Positions 21,151 to 34,571 of a stretch of DNA of 64,000 nt are shown here, in pieces. The notes under the pieces are model-generated. The model was not told the origin of the DNA. It worked only from the letters and a program-made list of their open reading frames with translations, and did not search any database. Positions within the stretch are counted from its first letter, which is position 1. The number at the start of each line of letters is the position of its first letter. Source of the stretch: Limnoperna fortunei (Eukaryota > Mollusca > Bivalvia > Mytilida > Modiolidae); contig OX104113.1 of the NCBI GenBank assembly GCA_944474755.1, positions 67,538,074-67,602,073 on the forward strand, read 5' to 3'. The position numbers were made by a program, and so were the translations under genes.

Positions 21151-22624
21151 GGGACTTAATTGTTTGATATCAAGAATTTGTTTTATATCAGAAATTCATA
21201 ACTTGCTAATATAAGAAAATCGTCTACATTTCTAGATATTCGATTTTGTTGTATACAAAATCTTTTTCTGACATCAAGATATTTTATATTCTAATATCTT
21301 AATATAATTTTGATTAAAAAACGAATTTTTGATATCAGTTTTAATATTTGTCGTAAACAGGATATGTTAAGTGAAACTATATGTCGTCAACGCACTTAAT
21401 ATTCCTGCGGTTTGTGTTCGGCCCATCTGTTATAGATTAGTTTATACAACAGTTGCCTATATAGAAGGCCTGAATTGCTTGAAATATTTATATGCGTCCC
21501 AAGAATTATCGATTTTGCATGCAAAACCACTATAACGTGCTGCCAATGCATTATGACAATATATACCTTCTCTATAAGCAACTATTGTGTTTATTACATT
21601 GAAGAATTCATATATGATAAAGTTTTTTCATATTGATTTCAAAGTTTGCGTTTCTCTTAGATGTAAAGCTACTATGTACTGTCACAGATTATCAGATAAA
21701 GTAAATCCCGCCACACAATGTTGTGGGCCTGTTTTGGGTTGTATTGAGTTTTGCGTTTGTTCATACACTTCTGCTTTTCTTTATTTTGAGAATATAAAAT
21801 GGGAGAGTTACAGATCCTATTTATTGGTTCTAAGCCACCAAATGATATGTGATGTTTTTATGCCAAAAATGTAGGTTTCTATAAAGCTTTTACAAAATTC
21901 TTAGTTTAGTGGTCATTTTTACATAGAAAATGTTCATCAATATGACAATTTAATTGAAGCACATAGTAAACAGAAATATAAATCATTAAAAAAAATCATA
22001 ATGTCACGGAATTTATTGTGAAAATTTCCATAAAATTTAAATTTTCTGTGTAGGGTCTTAATAAATATATATAATGAAAACGTATACAATGAGAGATTTA
22101 TTTAAGTTAGTAAATTATTGATAAAATTTATTTATAATGTTACATGCAATTTTATACTTTACAAATAAGATAATAATAACATCAGGAAATCAAAACATCG
22201 AATGACCTTGATACCTTTAAAGAACATTGTAGAAAATGTTGCTCCAATTGAAACCGTGCTTATCAAATTGTCCTATACAAATGTTGTTATCATGCCAACC
22301 AGATTAATTGTTTGAGTACGCTTCAACCCATTTTCTGCCGTTTATTCAGATATATCATGGCGCCTAATTTTTATTGGATAAGGAGGACCGTAAACGTTAA
22401 ACACGACAATAGGGAGTAAAACTTACAATTTTTGTCAATAATGTTGTAGTCGAGAGCCCCCTGCCACGATGTCTTATTCGAACTCACAATTCAATTAAAC
22501 AAAGGCCCTATGAGAAATGGTCAAAAGTGACTATATAAATTATGTGAGCGGTAAAGGCACTTGAGATCTTCTGCTTACTTAGCATTTATAAACATGAGCC
22601 TTTATCATATGACGCTGGGACGCT
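21151..22624. other. AT-rich non-coding stretch
   Basis: Possible residual LINE D sequence to ~21250. Otherwise no gene, RNA or clear repeat recognised. Confidence 0.35.
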
Positions 22625-22840
22625 AGTGAGATGGTTCCCTCTGCATTGTCGAATAGAGGTGACCCGCTCGTTCGGCAGGGTGTGTCAGGTTAATAACCGT
22701 AAAGTCCTTTAGCAAACATTAGGTAACGTGTTTGAAATACCTTCATTTTTTCATGATCCATCCCGCTGATTTACTGTTTGTAAACTTGTTTTCATTCAGA
22801 TTGCTTGCTGGACGTTAAGCATACATTTAAATAATAAACT
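22625..22840 (+). mobile_element. SINE-A copy 5, decayed
   Basis: Only partial landmarks survive: GGTAACGTGTTTGAAATACC, CTGTTTGTAAACTTGTTTTC, and ATTGCTTGCTGGACGTTAAG with an A/T tail. Large internal deletions. Family membership rests on the tail. Confidence 0.6.
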
Positions 22841-24949
22841 TCTATGACGTGTGACTGTGCAGCGTTTTTTTTATTTTAATTTTAATCCCCTGTTTCTTTG
22901 TAAATGTTACTAAGTGGTAAATCATCCCATTACCGGAAACTGTTCTTAATAAGTAAGTCAGTATTAAAATCTTAATAATAACAGTGTTTGGGTTTATTCG
23001 TAGATATATAAAGATTAAAAAAAAATAGAAAAAGTGGCGTAAAATTTCATTAAATAGAAGAATTCAAATTATTATGATCAATTAAATACTTGCATATTTT
23101 TGCAAAAAGTACACACACATTTATTGAATAGTAATTATCTAATAACGTTAACGCTTCCGGTATTAAGTGAGATAGTACAGCACAACTGCAACCTGTTGTG
23201 TTGCTAACTTTCCTTTAGAAGTCGAAGCGCAATCTATAAATTTGTAATACATTTTGGGGAAGGCAACATCAAAGTCCATGAAATTGACATGGTTATATTG
23301 GAAAAAAGTATGACTTATTATCAACACAGTTTTAAGCGATTTTATACAAGTTTGGAGACTACTAAACTATACTATTTGAAATCTGTCTTTTGAGGACGAA
23401 CGAATAAAACTAGACGAAGAGAAGCTCCCGCAAAGCATAAGACCATGGAAAACGTGCAGTAAGGTCAATAATAAGAGCAAACTACCATTATGTCCGCAAG
23501 TAGTCCCTAAAAAACTGATTTGAATATTTGTCAAGTGGAACAAAGAGAGCACCATGCGCTGAATGATAATAATAAATGCTTCCTGCGAAATGGGAAATGA
23601 GCAGAAAAAAAGAGATGAGTAAACGCATTGATGAATTTTATTACTACGATGATAACAATTTAAAAAATGACTATGATCAAGGTAATGATGACTGATGAAT
23701 ATGATCATCTGAACTAGGTCCAGCAAGATAATACTGAACTTCCTAGCAAGAAACAAAAGCCAGATTCAGAAGAATCAAGATTTTTAAACATATACATTAG
23801 GACAGAAAATTTTCTGGTGGAAGGTGTATAAAATAAAAATAGATGAACACTTTGCTAATAATGTCAATTATATATTTCGAAATGGAACTTCGGAAAAATA
23901 AATAATTGTGTGATATAATAAAAGATGAAAAGGTTTGAGACCTGAGAACTGTGAAGATGGTTGTGCAAACTGATCAAGTAATTTGGGATTAATTGATTCC
24001 CAATAACAATAAAGAACTAAAGACAATAAACTTTGAAACTGTCAGAATATTGTGAAAGGATCAACATTGCTAGATATGTTAGGAAAAGACTTGTAAAGTG
24101 AATTGATCGCAAACCTGGCCAACCTGAAATGGGAATGTTAGATGATTGTATGAACTGTATACTCTATAGCACTGTTTGGTTATGCCATTACAGAATTTTG
24201 CCTTACTATAAGAGAGCTCTTAAAACCAGATTTAAGAGATGAGTATATGCATTTATTAAATAAAACTTTGAAGGGGATGTGTCAAAACAAGTAAAAGGCC
24301 TTGGTGAATGCAGTAAAATTTCAAATCGGTAATCAACATTTTAGGAACTACACTCATTTTTGGAGCTAGGGGGGATCCCATTGGGCAATTATAACCTAGG
24401 CATCGAGGTGGTCGAGGCAGAAGCCTTGGTGGCATATCTAGAATGGCAGACAAGACTGACCCGAAAACTCAAGATGGTCTTGAAACAAGAACCGTCAAGA
24501 TATTGTGAGTAAAACAATGATAAAACATTTAAAGCTGCAGACTAAAATTGTTTGCAGATGAAAGGAAAACGCTTCTTTCACATTTTTAAATTCTGTTCAG
24601 CATTGTAATAAATATGAAATAATGAATTAGCCAAAGAAATATACTAGTAGCACTAGTGTGTAAGTCGCCATATTGGACCGAGAAAAATAACACATTGGCA
24701 GATTTTCAAGCCAGGAAATTTTAATGATCATATTGAATGGCAATTACATAACAGAAATAATAATAAAAATAAAAGTTTGTATATGATTGAATAAACCTGA
24801 TATATATGCAACTACCAGTAATCTTTAATCTTTTTTTATTCTTAGTCTAGATTGGAGTCAGTTTGATTGTAATGTTTCCTCCTTTTATCGTGGTAAGACG
24901 ATGAATCCAGAAGATTATTTCAGGTAGGGCAAACTCAACGTTGGTTTGG
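22841..24949. other. Non-coding stretch, possibly remnants of an unidentified old element
   Basis: No confident gene. Between 23400 and 24450 there are richer-complexity segments and a weakly repeated phrase (GTCAGAATATTGTGA at 24041, GTCAAGATATTGTGA at 24494), compatible with a decayed transposon, but no domain was recognised. The 129-codon minus ORF at 23367-23756 shows no motif. Confidence 0.3.
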
Positions 24950-26440
24950 ACAAGTAAGGATTCTGCTTATCGACTTTCCTTGTGTGTCAGTACAAACACA
25001 TACTTAGGTGTCGTATTTTCTGCATCTGGGTCTTTTGCAAATGCTAAAAAAGGGAATTAAAGCTTTATTTAAATTAAGAAAATCTTTCTTTTCAACTAAA
25101 CCTTCTGCCTCTGTGCTAATGCACATATTTAATCATACTATAAAACCCATACTTCTGTATGGATCAGAAATATGGGGGTGTTTCCCCTCTAGTAAATTTA
25201 GAAAAAATGAAGATAAATATTTAATTAAAGAAACTGATTTATTAACACTCGAAAGTGTTCACACAAAGTTCTGTAAGTTTGCATTAGGTGTTAATACTAA
25301 ATCTTCAAATAGTGCATCCAGGGGGGAATTAGGTAGTCTTCCAATATTATACAATGTTCTAGTAAATATTATCAAATACTGGATTCATCTAACAAAAGAA
25401 AATAATGAATCAAATTCCTTACTTAATGATGCCTTTCAACTATCAAAAAACTTAGATGAAAATAAAATAGAATCATAGGTGAGCTGTGTAAAAGAATTAT
25501 TTAAATATTTACAGTTGGAACATATTTACAAAAATCCTAAAAATTACAAGTCTAACTTTATTAAATCTCAAGTTAAAAATAAGCTTACAAGTAAGTTTTC
25601 TAATTTGTGGCAAGCTACTATTAGTAATGACAATCGTGACAACCCAATGCATCAAAACAAATTACGAACCTACCGCAAATTCAAAAACATTTTTAAATTT
25701 GAAAGCTACTTGAATATTGGTAACAGACAACAGCAAGAATTATTGACTAAATTCCGCATCAGCTCACACTAACTAAATATAGAAAAGGGTAGATATATTG
25801 GTTTAAAAGCAGAAGATAGAATATGTAATATTTGCAGGGATGAAGTTGAGGATGAGCTTCACTTCCTCCTAAAATGTAAATGTCTAGATGAGAACAGGTG
25901 TTCATACCTTAATATACTAGAAAATAGATTAAGAAATTTTTCAAAGTTATCTTTAGAGAATAAATTCATCTGGCTACTCAGTAATGAGGATGCAGATGTT
26001 ATTAATATATTATATAATCTCTTGGGTGCACTATTTGATAAAAGGGATAAATTACTCAAATAACAATCATATTTTATAATTAATCTATATACATGTAGAT
26101 ATGTAAACAACCTGTAAGTAATAAAGGTCTTAGGTACAATATGGAGATGTCTCCCCGTATTGATCATGAAGGACCACAGTGTGCCCCTTGCAAAATATAT
26201 GTTTAATCTGTCTTGTTAATGTGACACACATATTTTTTTCTTTCTTTGGTTGACATTTTCATTTGCCTTTTTCGAGTCCTGTTATGTCTTCTAAATGTAC
26301 AATCACAACAATCATACATGAATCACTTATTATTATTACTTTAGTGTTTTCATGTATTTTTATTATGTTATGAATATTTATATTGTAATTTGATCTGCCC
26401 ATATGGGCACCTTGATTGGTTAATAAAGAATTTGAATTTG
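24950..26440 (+). pseudogene. LINE C, 5'-truncated non-LTR element
   Basis: Starts with TYLGVVFSASGSFANAKK (RT thumb) and frameshifts at an A-run near 25048. It continues 25050-26062 with only isolated stops: IKPILLYGSEIWG, a long connection domain, and CNICRDEVEDELHFLLKC (C-x2-C-x8-H-x4-C). The 3' UTR is ~375 bp and ends in the hairpin GCCCATATGGGC and ATAAAGAATTTGAATTTG. Same general type as LINE B (motif order, 3' hairpin) but a different family. Endonuclease and RT catalytic boxes are absent. Confidence 0.8.
26396..26440 (+). repeat. LINE C 3'-terminal stem-loop and tail
   Basis: The perfect 5-bp stem hairpin GCCCATATGGGC is followed by CTTGATTGGTTAATAAAGAA and TTTGAATTTG. AATAAA lies between the hairpin and the tail repeat. 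Compare LINE B 11456-11498. Confidence 0.6.
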
Positions 26441-26679
26441 TATTGTAAAAGCAGACAGATGTGCTGACTGTTCAAGAGCTTGTAGCAATTATACTGATTT
26501 TTGGAAGAGTCACCTATTTCTTCGGGATAAACTTATAAACAAAGGTTATAAAAAAATACTCGCCCGCGATGAAGAAGTTTTACTGTAGATACAATTACTT
26601 TGTCAAAAAATATCTCGTTTGAAAATATGGTTGCAGATAGTTTTCCTAATATTTTAATTTAGTGTTCAACGAATGTGCT

Positions 26680-26850
26680 GAATACACCTATTACTGACTA
26701 GTGGTATATTATACCCATTTATTTTAATAAACTAACCAACCCTCATACTTCAGTAATGGAAACGGGAGGTTTGGCGTGTCATAAAAGCTGGTTTAAACCA
26801 CCATTTTTTTTAAATGCCTGTACCAAGTCAGAGTTATAGATGTAGATATA
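26680..26850 (-). repeat. Dispersed repeat R1, copy 2
   Basis: Reverse complement of the 8596-8770 block (CTGACTTGGTACAGGCATTT, GTGGTTTAAACCAG, CATTACTGAAGTATGAG, CAGTAATAGGTGT in minus orientation). Identity and length suggest one interspersed family of unknown class. Confidence 0.65.
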
Positions 26851-26865
26851 TTTTTGAGTGTTGGT

Positions 26866-26935
26866 TCCGGATTTTGCCAGTTTCTCGGACTTTGATTTGT
26901 GAATTGCCTTTTTTGACAGTTTCTCGGTTTTCGGT
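26866..26935 (+). repeat. Dispersed repeat R2, copy 1
   Basis: GCCAGTTTCTCGGACTTTGA followed by GCCTTTTTTGACAGTTTCTC and TTCGGTATTTTG. A second copy, GCCAGTTTTTGGACTGTTTT and TGTCTTTTTTGACAGTTGCC, lies at about 37477-37542. Element class unknown. Confidence 0.5.
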
Positions 26936-27334
26936 ATTTTGTTATAATCTTCATTTATATGCAAAATTAGTTTATTCTCTAACATAAACTTAACACAACT
27001 GTAGAACTTAAATAAGGGCTTGTTTGATTCGGTACTAAGTGTATTCAGCTGTAAATAGTGCTAGATGAGCATTCTCTGTATTTTGTTTGACATTTGATAA
27101 TATGTCAGTAGAAAGATATCTACTTGTGTTTTCATTTACAGAACAAAATGATATTGTTAAGGTATGGGATGTAGATATTGTTGTAAACTATTTTCCGATT
27201 CTGTCTTACCGCTTAAAGCTTTGACACTTAAATTGCACTTACAAATGCAATCAGGAACAAAAATAATAATGCGACTCGTGAAGTTACGTAACATGACTTA
27301 GGCAAAAAAAAAGTCTAGTGATCAAGTATTTACT

Positions 27335-27610
27335 GAAACAATGTTGTGTCATGGCTATAATACGGCAATGTAGATTGTTAGAAGAGTGTATGCTCCTTGC
27401 TAGATTAAGACTTAGAAAAAGGCATAGAGCAAGTTAAATGTTAGGTCGCTACCCAACACTCCCTACTTTTACAATGGCAGTCAAATTTTCCAGTCCATTG
27501 GTCAATTCACCTTCCCAAATTTATGTGATGATTGGAAACTTGTTTGTCGTGAACATAGCTTCAAAAATCTTCACTGGACACAAATCAACCAACCAATCTA
27601 TTAATCAATC
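27335..27610 (+). mobile_element. SINE-A copy 6, decayed
   Basis: GTGTCATGGCTATAATACGG, GAGTGTATGCTCCTTGC, CTACCCAACACTCCCTACTT, GGAAACTTGTTTGTCGTGAA, CATAGCTTCAAAAATCTTCA, CTGGACAC, and an AATCAACCAACCAATC tail. The 5' third is missing. Confidence 0.7.
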
Positions 27611-28750
27611 GCATCTGCTAAAATTGTCACGATGCAATCAGTGAGGGATGGCGTAAACACACAGTATTCAAAATATTGAATTTACAAATGAATTTAAATT
27701 ATATTAATTATTAGATAATAATGACGGGACCGATTTTAGGTCCGTTGCTTTCTTGAACATAATATCCTTGTCAATAATCCCTTGTGAATTCTTCTTATTT
27801 TAAATCCCACATTTTTTAAAATGAAAATATAATTGATATAGACATATTTGTAAACACATTACCGGATGTTATTTGATCCGAACTTATTTTAACGATACCA
27901 TTCATAAATTTTTGAACCAGATTGCATTAAATTAAATTCTTAATTCTATGTCTTTATCTCATCTGATAAACATCATTGTATGTAAAAAAAAAACATTGTA
28001 TGTACTCAAAATGTTTTTATTTGGTTTCTTTTATTGCCACAATATATTAAGCAGACATTTTAGATATAGACGAAATTCAGACAACGGCAAGGTCACTATT
28101 TCTCCCTTTAGTAACAGGCATCTAAAAGGTGACTTTATGTAATTTTGAGTCAATAATTTGTGCAATACGACTTTTTGAGTTTGTAAAAAAGTCTATTTAA
28201 TAAGTAATTAAATGTACTGGCAGATTCATCTGCTTATAAATTTTACTTTTGTAGAAAAAAGCTAAAACTCATTTTCAAACCAATTAAATAAGTGATAGAA
28301 AATTTTCGATATTTGTATTTGTAAAAAATACAAACATAAGAAACATCAGATTCAAACAAGTAGGTTCACTACAGCTGCCAAAACTCCCTCTTTTGTCAAA
28401 CAAAGTAAAGTCTGTTCTTGTAATACATTGAGGACAGAACATTTATTCAGCGTTACCTAAGACGTTGGTAGTAACGTACACGCTAGTACACATGTTGATG
28501 CTTCTATTTTCAGCTTTTTATGCGAAATATAATCTAAACATTGATCTCAAGGGAAATACAAAGAATTATTCATCTTTGAAACATATTTCTATGACAATTA
28601 CACATGCATGTACCATTAAGTACTAATTGCCATCTATAGACCTGTATAAAGGAAGATCCGGGTAGAAAATACATTTAGTTTATCATTACTTGTAATCATT
28701 TCAGTTAAGTGAATCGAAATACATGTATTTTCTTTGCTACCTAAATCGAT
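27611..28750. other. AT-rich non-coding stretch
   Basis: No gene, RNA or well-supported repeat recognised between SINE-A copy 6 and the tandem-array element. Confidence 0.35.
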
Positions 28751-28751
28751 T

Positions 28752-29304
<553 letters not shown>

Positions 29305-29552
29305 GTTTTACGTCCAGCGAGCAATATTTCAGCTATATTCAGGACGTGAAAATTAGAATTTACTCAATTTTTTAAAGATTTTTTTTCCTTTCTAAAATAT
29401 GGTCTCATAAAATAATATGAGCATATATACAGATAAAAAGAAAACTAAAACAATAAAAAGTATTCAATATCACAATTTAAAATCCAATTAAATGTTCCTG
29501 TATAAATCAATTTCCTTTAATAGCTGTGAAATTGTGTCGCCAGCGACAGTTG

Positions 29553-29996
29553 TTAATAAATTGGTATACGAATTAACAGAATAAAACGTTCTCGAATGCG
29601 TGCAACGTCAACACAATCCATCAAGACATGCTTGATGGTATATGGACAGTTGCATGGCACACACTCGGGTCTTGGTTCATTGTTTAAGATATAACTATGT
29701 GTCATCCTGGTATGCCCAAGACGACACCTAGTTAAAACCACTTGGTCTTTGCGACCTCTACAAGATTTAAAATTATGTATGTGCAAAAGTGTTTGGATCT
29801 CATGAAGTTTATAATGAACTTCGAGATCCCAACCACACTGCGATATATTAGAAATGTATTTAAAAATATACAATTTAAAATCAGTAAAAGGAATTTTACA
29901 GTTAATAATGTCATTTTCTAAGGCAGCCTTCGCCTCCCTGTCCACGACCGTGTTCCCATGGATTCCCACATGCCTGGGAATCCAGAAAAAATACAA
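29553..29996 (-). pseudogene. LINE 2 ORF2, RNase H C-terminal part
   Basis: FFWIPRHVGIHGNTVVDREA is the last RNase H motif (catalytic Asp in VVDREA); the usual SHVG is altered to RHVG. It is followed by the C-terminal CRLGHTRMTHSYILNNEPRP and CNCPYTIKHVLMDC segments, matching LINE 1 residues ~473-625. A frameshift breaks the extreme C-terminus. Confidence 0.85.
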
Positions 29997-29999
29997 CCT

Positions 30000-31780
30000 C
30001 TGTAACCAATGTTGTCAAGGATTTGTGAATTTGAATGATTTTTAAAATAAATGGATTTTTAATTTTATAATTTTCAATTGCAAGAAGATATAATAAAGAA
30101 TCAGAGCGGATAACAATTTTACTTTCACCTGACGATGCAACAATTTTAGTGCCAAAAGAATAGCTTGTGATTCTGCACTGAATACAGAGGATGCGGACGG
30201 AAGACGGCGAGTTTCAACACGCTCTCAAAAGACAGCGGCTGAAGCAACTTTATTACCGTCTTTCGATCCATCTGTATATATTGTGCTATGGTCAGAATAT
30301 TTAGATTTTATTCCTGCAAAGTGTTGCTGAATAATTAAAGGGTTTGTTTCGGATTTTCATGCATTCTCAAATCGTAAATAAATACGGGTTTGGGTTCAAC
30401 CAAGAGGTTTATGTGGAATTTCGACAGTAGCTATTTCATTTAAATTGATGCCAGATGTTTCCAAATGAGATTTAATTCTTAGACCAAAATGTTGAATTTT
30501 ATTTGAATGTTTTTCAAAAATGTAAAGAAGTTTGAAAACACAGTCGTGTGCAGGATTGCTATGATAAGCATTTAACTTGGTTGCGTATTGCAAACTGAGC
30601 TTAACTCTTCTTTGATATAAAGAAGGCTCGTTTGCTTCAACATATATCTTTCGACAGGTGTGGTTCTAAAAGCTCCAAGGCATAGTCGCAATCTTTAATG
30701 AAGAACCGTATCAAGGATTTTGACATATGACTTGCAAGCCGAACCATAAATAAAACAACCATAATCCAATTTAGATCGAACCAGCGATCTATATAGATTA
30801 AGTAAAACGTCGCACTCAGCACCCCAGTCGGTGTTGGCTATGACTTTAATATCTTAACGCATTTATTTTTTAACATTTTGATACGGGGAAGGAAGACAGG
30901 TGAGCTCTGAATCGAATAATAAACCAAGAAAAGTAGTTTCCTTCGCAATTTTTATAGGATTGTTATATAGTGCAAGTTCGGGGTCTGGATGCATTTTGTT
31001 TTGTTACAAACATGTATGCCAACAGTTTTGGCAGTGGAGAACTAAAAACCATTCTCCACTGCCCATTTTTCTATTCTATTTAAACATAAATGTAGTTGAA
31101 GTTCAATATTATTTATGTTTTTTTCCTCGATAACAACTGATAAAATCGTCAACATACAAAGAACCATCAATATTCTCTTTCAAGACTTGAGTGAGACTAT
31201 TAATTTTAATGCTGAATAAAGTAAACAGAAAGGCTGCTACTTTGAGGAACACCCATCTGTTGTTCAAAAGGGTCAGACAGAGTTGAATTTACCCTAACTT
31301 TGAATTATCTATCATACGAAAAATTTGAATTGAAGGAAGTGATCCTTTCAACCCATATCAAAAAGATCCTTTAAAATGCCATATTTCTATGTTGTGTCGT
31401 AAGCTTTTTCTAGATCAAAAAAGATTGACACAACATGTTCATTTTTTGCAAATATGTAGGTTTCAAAACGCACCAACTAACCTAGGGTACTTCGCCCTTG
31501 TCTGAATCCACAAGGGATATTCGACAGAAGGTTGTTTGATTCTAAAAACAAGACAAGGCGATCGTTGATCATCCTTTCCATGGTTTTACAAAGACAGCTT
31601 GTGAGGGCTATAGGCCGATAGTTGGACGCTTCTGAGTGATCTTTTACTGGTTTTGAAATAGGCACAACAGTGGCCATTTTCAAAATAAAAGTCACCCGTT
31701 TCCCAAATGTTGTTAAGAAGATTCAGAAGGCACTGAAGAGATGATTCTGGCAGATGTTTGAGAAGTTTATAATGAATGTC
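30000..31780 (-). pseudogene. LINE 2 ORF2, RT and remaining RNase H region, broken
   Basis: Fragments in all minus frames correspond to LINE 1 RT: 30396-30593 (QYATKLNAYHSNPAHDCVFK), 30637-30822, and 31477-31695 (MATVVPISKPVKDHSEASNY, RPIALTSCLCKTMER, CGFRQGRST). Several small indels separate them. The YVDD region near 31140 is damaged. Confidence 0.8.
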
Positions 31781-32132
31781 ATCGGGGCTGTATCGTTAGA
31801 TTTGTTCAAAGAAGTTTTTAGCTCTTCCAAAAAACGGTAAATTATAATCTTCTTAATTTGTTGACAGGAAATTAAGTTTTATTTTTTCTTTTTGAAGTTT
31901 GATCCGTTAATACTTTGGATGATAATTTTCAGCAGAGGAGACTTTTGATTCAATTTGCTAGATATATCTGACTCTGATGTTAACAAGTCTTGTCCATCCT
32001 TTAACTGATGGACATTTGCTTTACTGTTTTTACCTTTAATTTTACGAATCATAATCTAAATTTTATTCAAATGGGTATGGTTATTTAGTTTAGAAACAAA
32101 GTTACGCCAAGAGGTGTCTCGTCTTTGTTTCT

Positions 32133-32841
32133 TTACCCTGCGAGCTTTCGCTCGAAAAATTCTGAATTGGTTAAGACTATTTTGAGTTGGGTGTGTATTA
32201 AAGCGTCGTTCGGCCTTTTTCCGGTCTTTAGTGTCCTCACAGCTCTCATCGAACCAAGGTTTCCTAGGATGTTTTGGATGTGTCGAGGTCTTAGGAATTG
32301 TTTCATCAGCAACTGAAATAAGTGGTTTTCATTGAATTTCAAAATTGGATCAGAAATGGCTTCAAAAGTATCCGAGTTAAGTCGCAATATACAGAGTTGT
32401 TCAAATAGAGGCCAATTGGCTTTGTTAAATTTATACAGAGCGACTCGTTCTGTGTTGGAAGAGTGCAAAGATTCCAATTATTTTGAGTTGGGTGTGTATT
32501 AAAGCGTCGTTCGGCCTTTTTCCGGTCTTTAGTGTCCTCACAGCTCTCATCGAACCAAGGTTTCCTAGGATGTTTTGGATGTGTCGAGGTCTTAGGAATT
32601 GTTTCATCAGCAACTGAAATAAGTGGTTTTCATTGAATTTCAAAATTGGATCAGAAATAGCTTCAAAAGTATCCGAGTTAAGTCGCAATATACAGAGTTG
32701 TTCAAATAGAGGCCAATTGGCTTTGTTAAATTTATACAGAGCGACTCGTTCTGTGTTGGAAGAGTGCAAAGATTCCAATATAATGGGAAAGTGATCACTG
32801 CCACAGAGATCGTCATAGACTTTCCATGAGAAATCGAACAA
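32133..32841 (-). pseudogene. LINE 2 ORF2, endonuclease C-terminal half and linker, with internal duplication
   Basis: FDFSWKVYDDLCGSDHFPII contains the SDH catalytic block of APE-type endonucleases. The following ~100 residues (NTERVALYKFNKANWPLFEQ and onwards) occur twice because of a 301-bp tandem duplication. The second copy runs on into the linker FFERKLAG. Confidence 0.85.
32179..32780. repeat. 301-bp tandem duplication inside LINE 2
   Basis: 32179-32479 and 32480-32780 are copies differing at only about one or two bases (for example AGAAATGGCTTC versus AGAAATAGCTTC). It starts at ATTTTGAGTTGGG and ends at GATTCCAAT. The near-identity contrasts with the decay of the surrounding LINE, so the duplication is recent, or an assembly artefact. 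Confidence 0.9.
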
Positions 32842-32973
32842 CCAAAAGAGAAGAATCTGCTATTGTAAGATCAATAGCCGAATATGATCCATCCCCAGGA
32901 TGTAAATATGTATAGTTCCATCATTTAAAATGTACAGATCTTCCTGATTCATTAAACTTTCAATAATTTTACC

Positions 32974-33420
32974 TTAATCGTTTATTGTGCTACTAACCCA
33001 TAAAGGGTTGTTTCCGTTGAAGTCCCAAGGTAATATATAAGGGGCCGGAAGCTGATCAGTAAGATGTTTCAAATGATTTAAATTTAATGAAGAATTCGGA
33101 GGGATATACACAGAACATAAAGCAATCGTTTTATCTAATGATATCCTTACAGCAACCACCTGAAAATCTGTTGAGATCTATAAGGCTATGCAAAACTTGA
33201 TCTTTTACAAGAATGGTAGAGCCGCAAGCAGCTATATCATTCTCGTCTACATATGTGCTGTATATAGAGTAGTTTTTTAACGATATGTTATCACTTCGTT
33301 TATGTTGGATTCTTGGAGGCAAAATGCAACAGGAAGAAAGGCTTGAACTAATAATGTTATTTCAAGAAAATTAATCTTAAGACCCCGACAATTCCATTGT
33401 ATTATTTTACAGCTGAGTTT
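32974..33420 (-). pseudogene. LINE 2 ORF2, endonuclease N-terminal half
   Basis: IIQWNCRGLKINFLEI (33390-33410 region, catalytic Asn context), AFCLQES, then AVRISLDKTIALCSVYIPPN and PWDFNGNNPLW. The GDFNG motif has become WDFNG, losing a conserved Gly. Frame breaks separate the pieces. Confidence 0.8.
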
Positions 33421-33557
33421 TTTGGGGGCTATTCGGCAGGTTTCTGCTAGGAGATTTACTTTTAGATCCAGTATCAGAGTTAGTGTGTCCATGGAATCGC
33501 CTAAATAGCCGTGTCTAGAGAATCTAGACTTCCAAAATTGTTGTGGACCATTATGGA

Positions 33558-34075
33558 ATGCCATAGTTCTGAAGTGGCTGAATTGATTTGGCTGGTTTTC
33601 GAACTTGGCCGAGATATTATGCCCATACACATTTTCCCCAAGTTTCATGAAGATCGGATGACAACTGTTTGAGTTAGAGAGCGGACAAGACGAATTTGCC
33701 ATTTTTGTATAAATAAAGGCTCATAAGTCTGAAGTGGCTGAAGTGATATGGCTGGTTTTTTAACTTGGCCGAGATATTATGCCCATAAACAGTTTTCCCG
33801 TTTCATGAAGATCGGACAACAACTGTTTGAGTTAGAGAGCGGACAATTCGAATTTGCCATTTTTTGTATAAATGAAGGGCCATACCTCTGAAGTGGATGA
33901 AGTTATTTGGCTGGTTTTCAAACTTGGTCGATATATTCTGCCCATATACATTTTCCTCAAGTTTTATGAATATTGGACAACTGTTTGAGTTAGAGAGCGG
34001 ACATCGCTGTTGACGCCGCCTGCTATGTGTGTTCCAATAATACGACCTGTCTTCGACCGGCGTATAAAAACGAAA
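33558..34075 (+). mobile_element. Tandem-array (Pearl/Helitron-like) element, right part
   Basis: Repeat units start at about 33560, 33718 and 33877 (period ~158-159 bp), each with AAGTGGCTGAA-type, TTTGGCTGGTTTT, GCCCATAAACA, ATGAAGATCGGA, CTGTTTGAGTTAGAGAGCGG phrases. The last unit ends at GAGAGCGGACATCGCTGTTG and passes into a GC-richer right flank (ACGCCGCCTGC, GACCTGTCTTCGACCGGCGT) to about 34075, the probable right terminus. Non-coding. Confidence 0.7.
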
Positions 34076-34349
34076 GGCAGGCAAATCAATAAAAATGTCA
34101 ATTGGGTGAAATATAAATTTTTCAAATGCTGCATCTTTTTCCGTTCATACTTTTGATGTGAGACTGATATATTTTAATAGCGGGCAACATGTTGTCTTGA
34201 AATGTATTAACATCTATTCACTTAAAGGATTGTCATGTGGTCCTGTTGTATGCAATATATATATATCTATGTTGCCGACGATGTTTGTCTCGAGGTAAAT
34301 ATTTATATTGATATAAATCTCTGACATTTTTTGTTTCTTTGTTTCAGCA

Positions 34350-34433
34350 TTAACATACAATACAATTCAGCACAACGAAAAAACGTTGGGGTTAACATAT
34401 ACTACAATTCAGCACAACGAAAAAACGTTGGGA
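34350..34433 (+). repeat. 42-bp tandem duplication
   Basis: TTAACATACAATACAATTCA then GCACAACGAAAAAACGTTGG occurs at 34350-34391 and again at 34392-34433 with ~2 differences. Each copy holds the small hairpin AACG(A6)CGTT. It lies just upstream of the retrozyme-like repeat. Confidence 0.85.
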
Positions 34434-34571
34434 TAGAAAGTTGAAATCAGATTATTATTATTATTAAGTTTTTACAATTCAAGTTTTCAACATCACATAG
34501 CCGTAAATAACATTGAGGCATGTAGACAGTTGCCTCCAATTACAGAATTGCAAACAATTTATAGAAATATA

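Noticed and set aside
23367..23756. 129-codon minus ORF, possible membrane protein
   Set aside because: Hydrophobic low-complexity content with no motif, start context or splice sites; likely chance in a decayed region.
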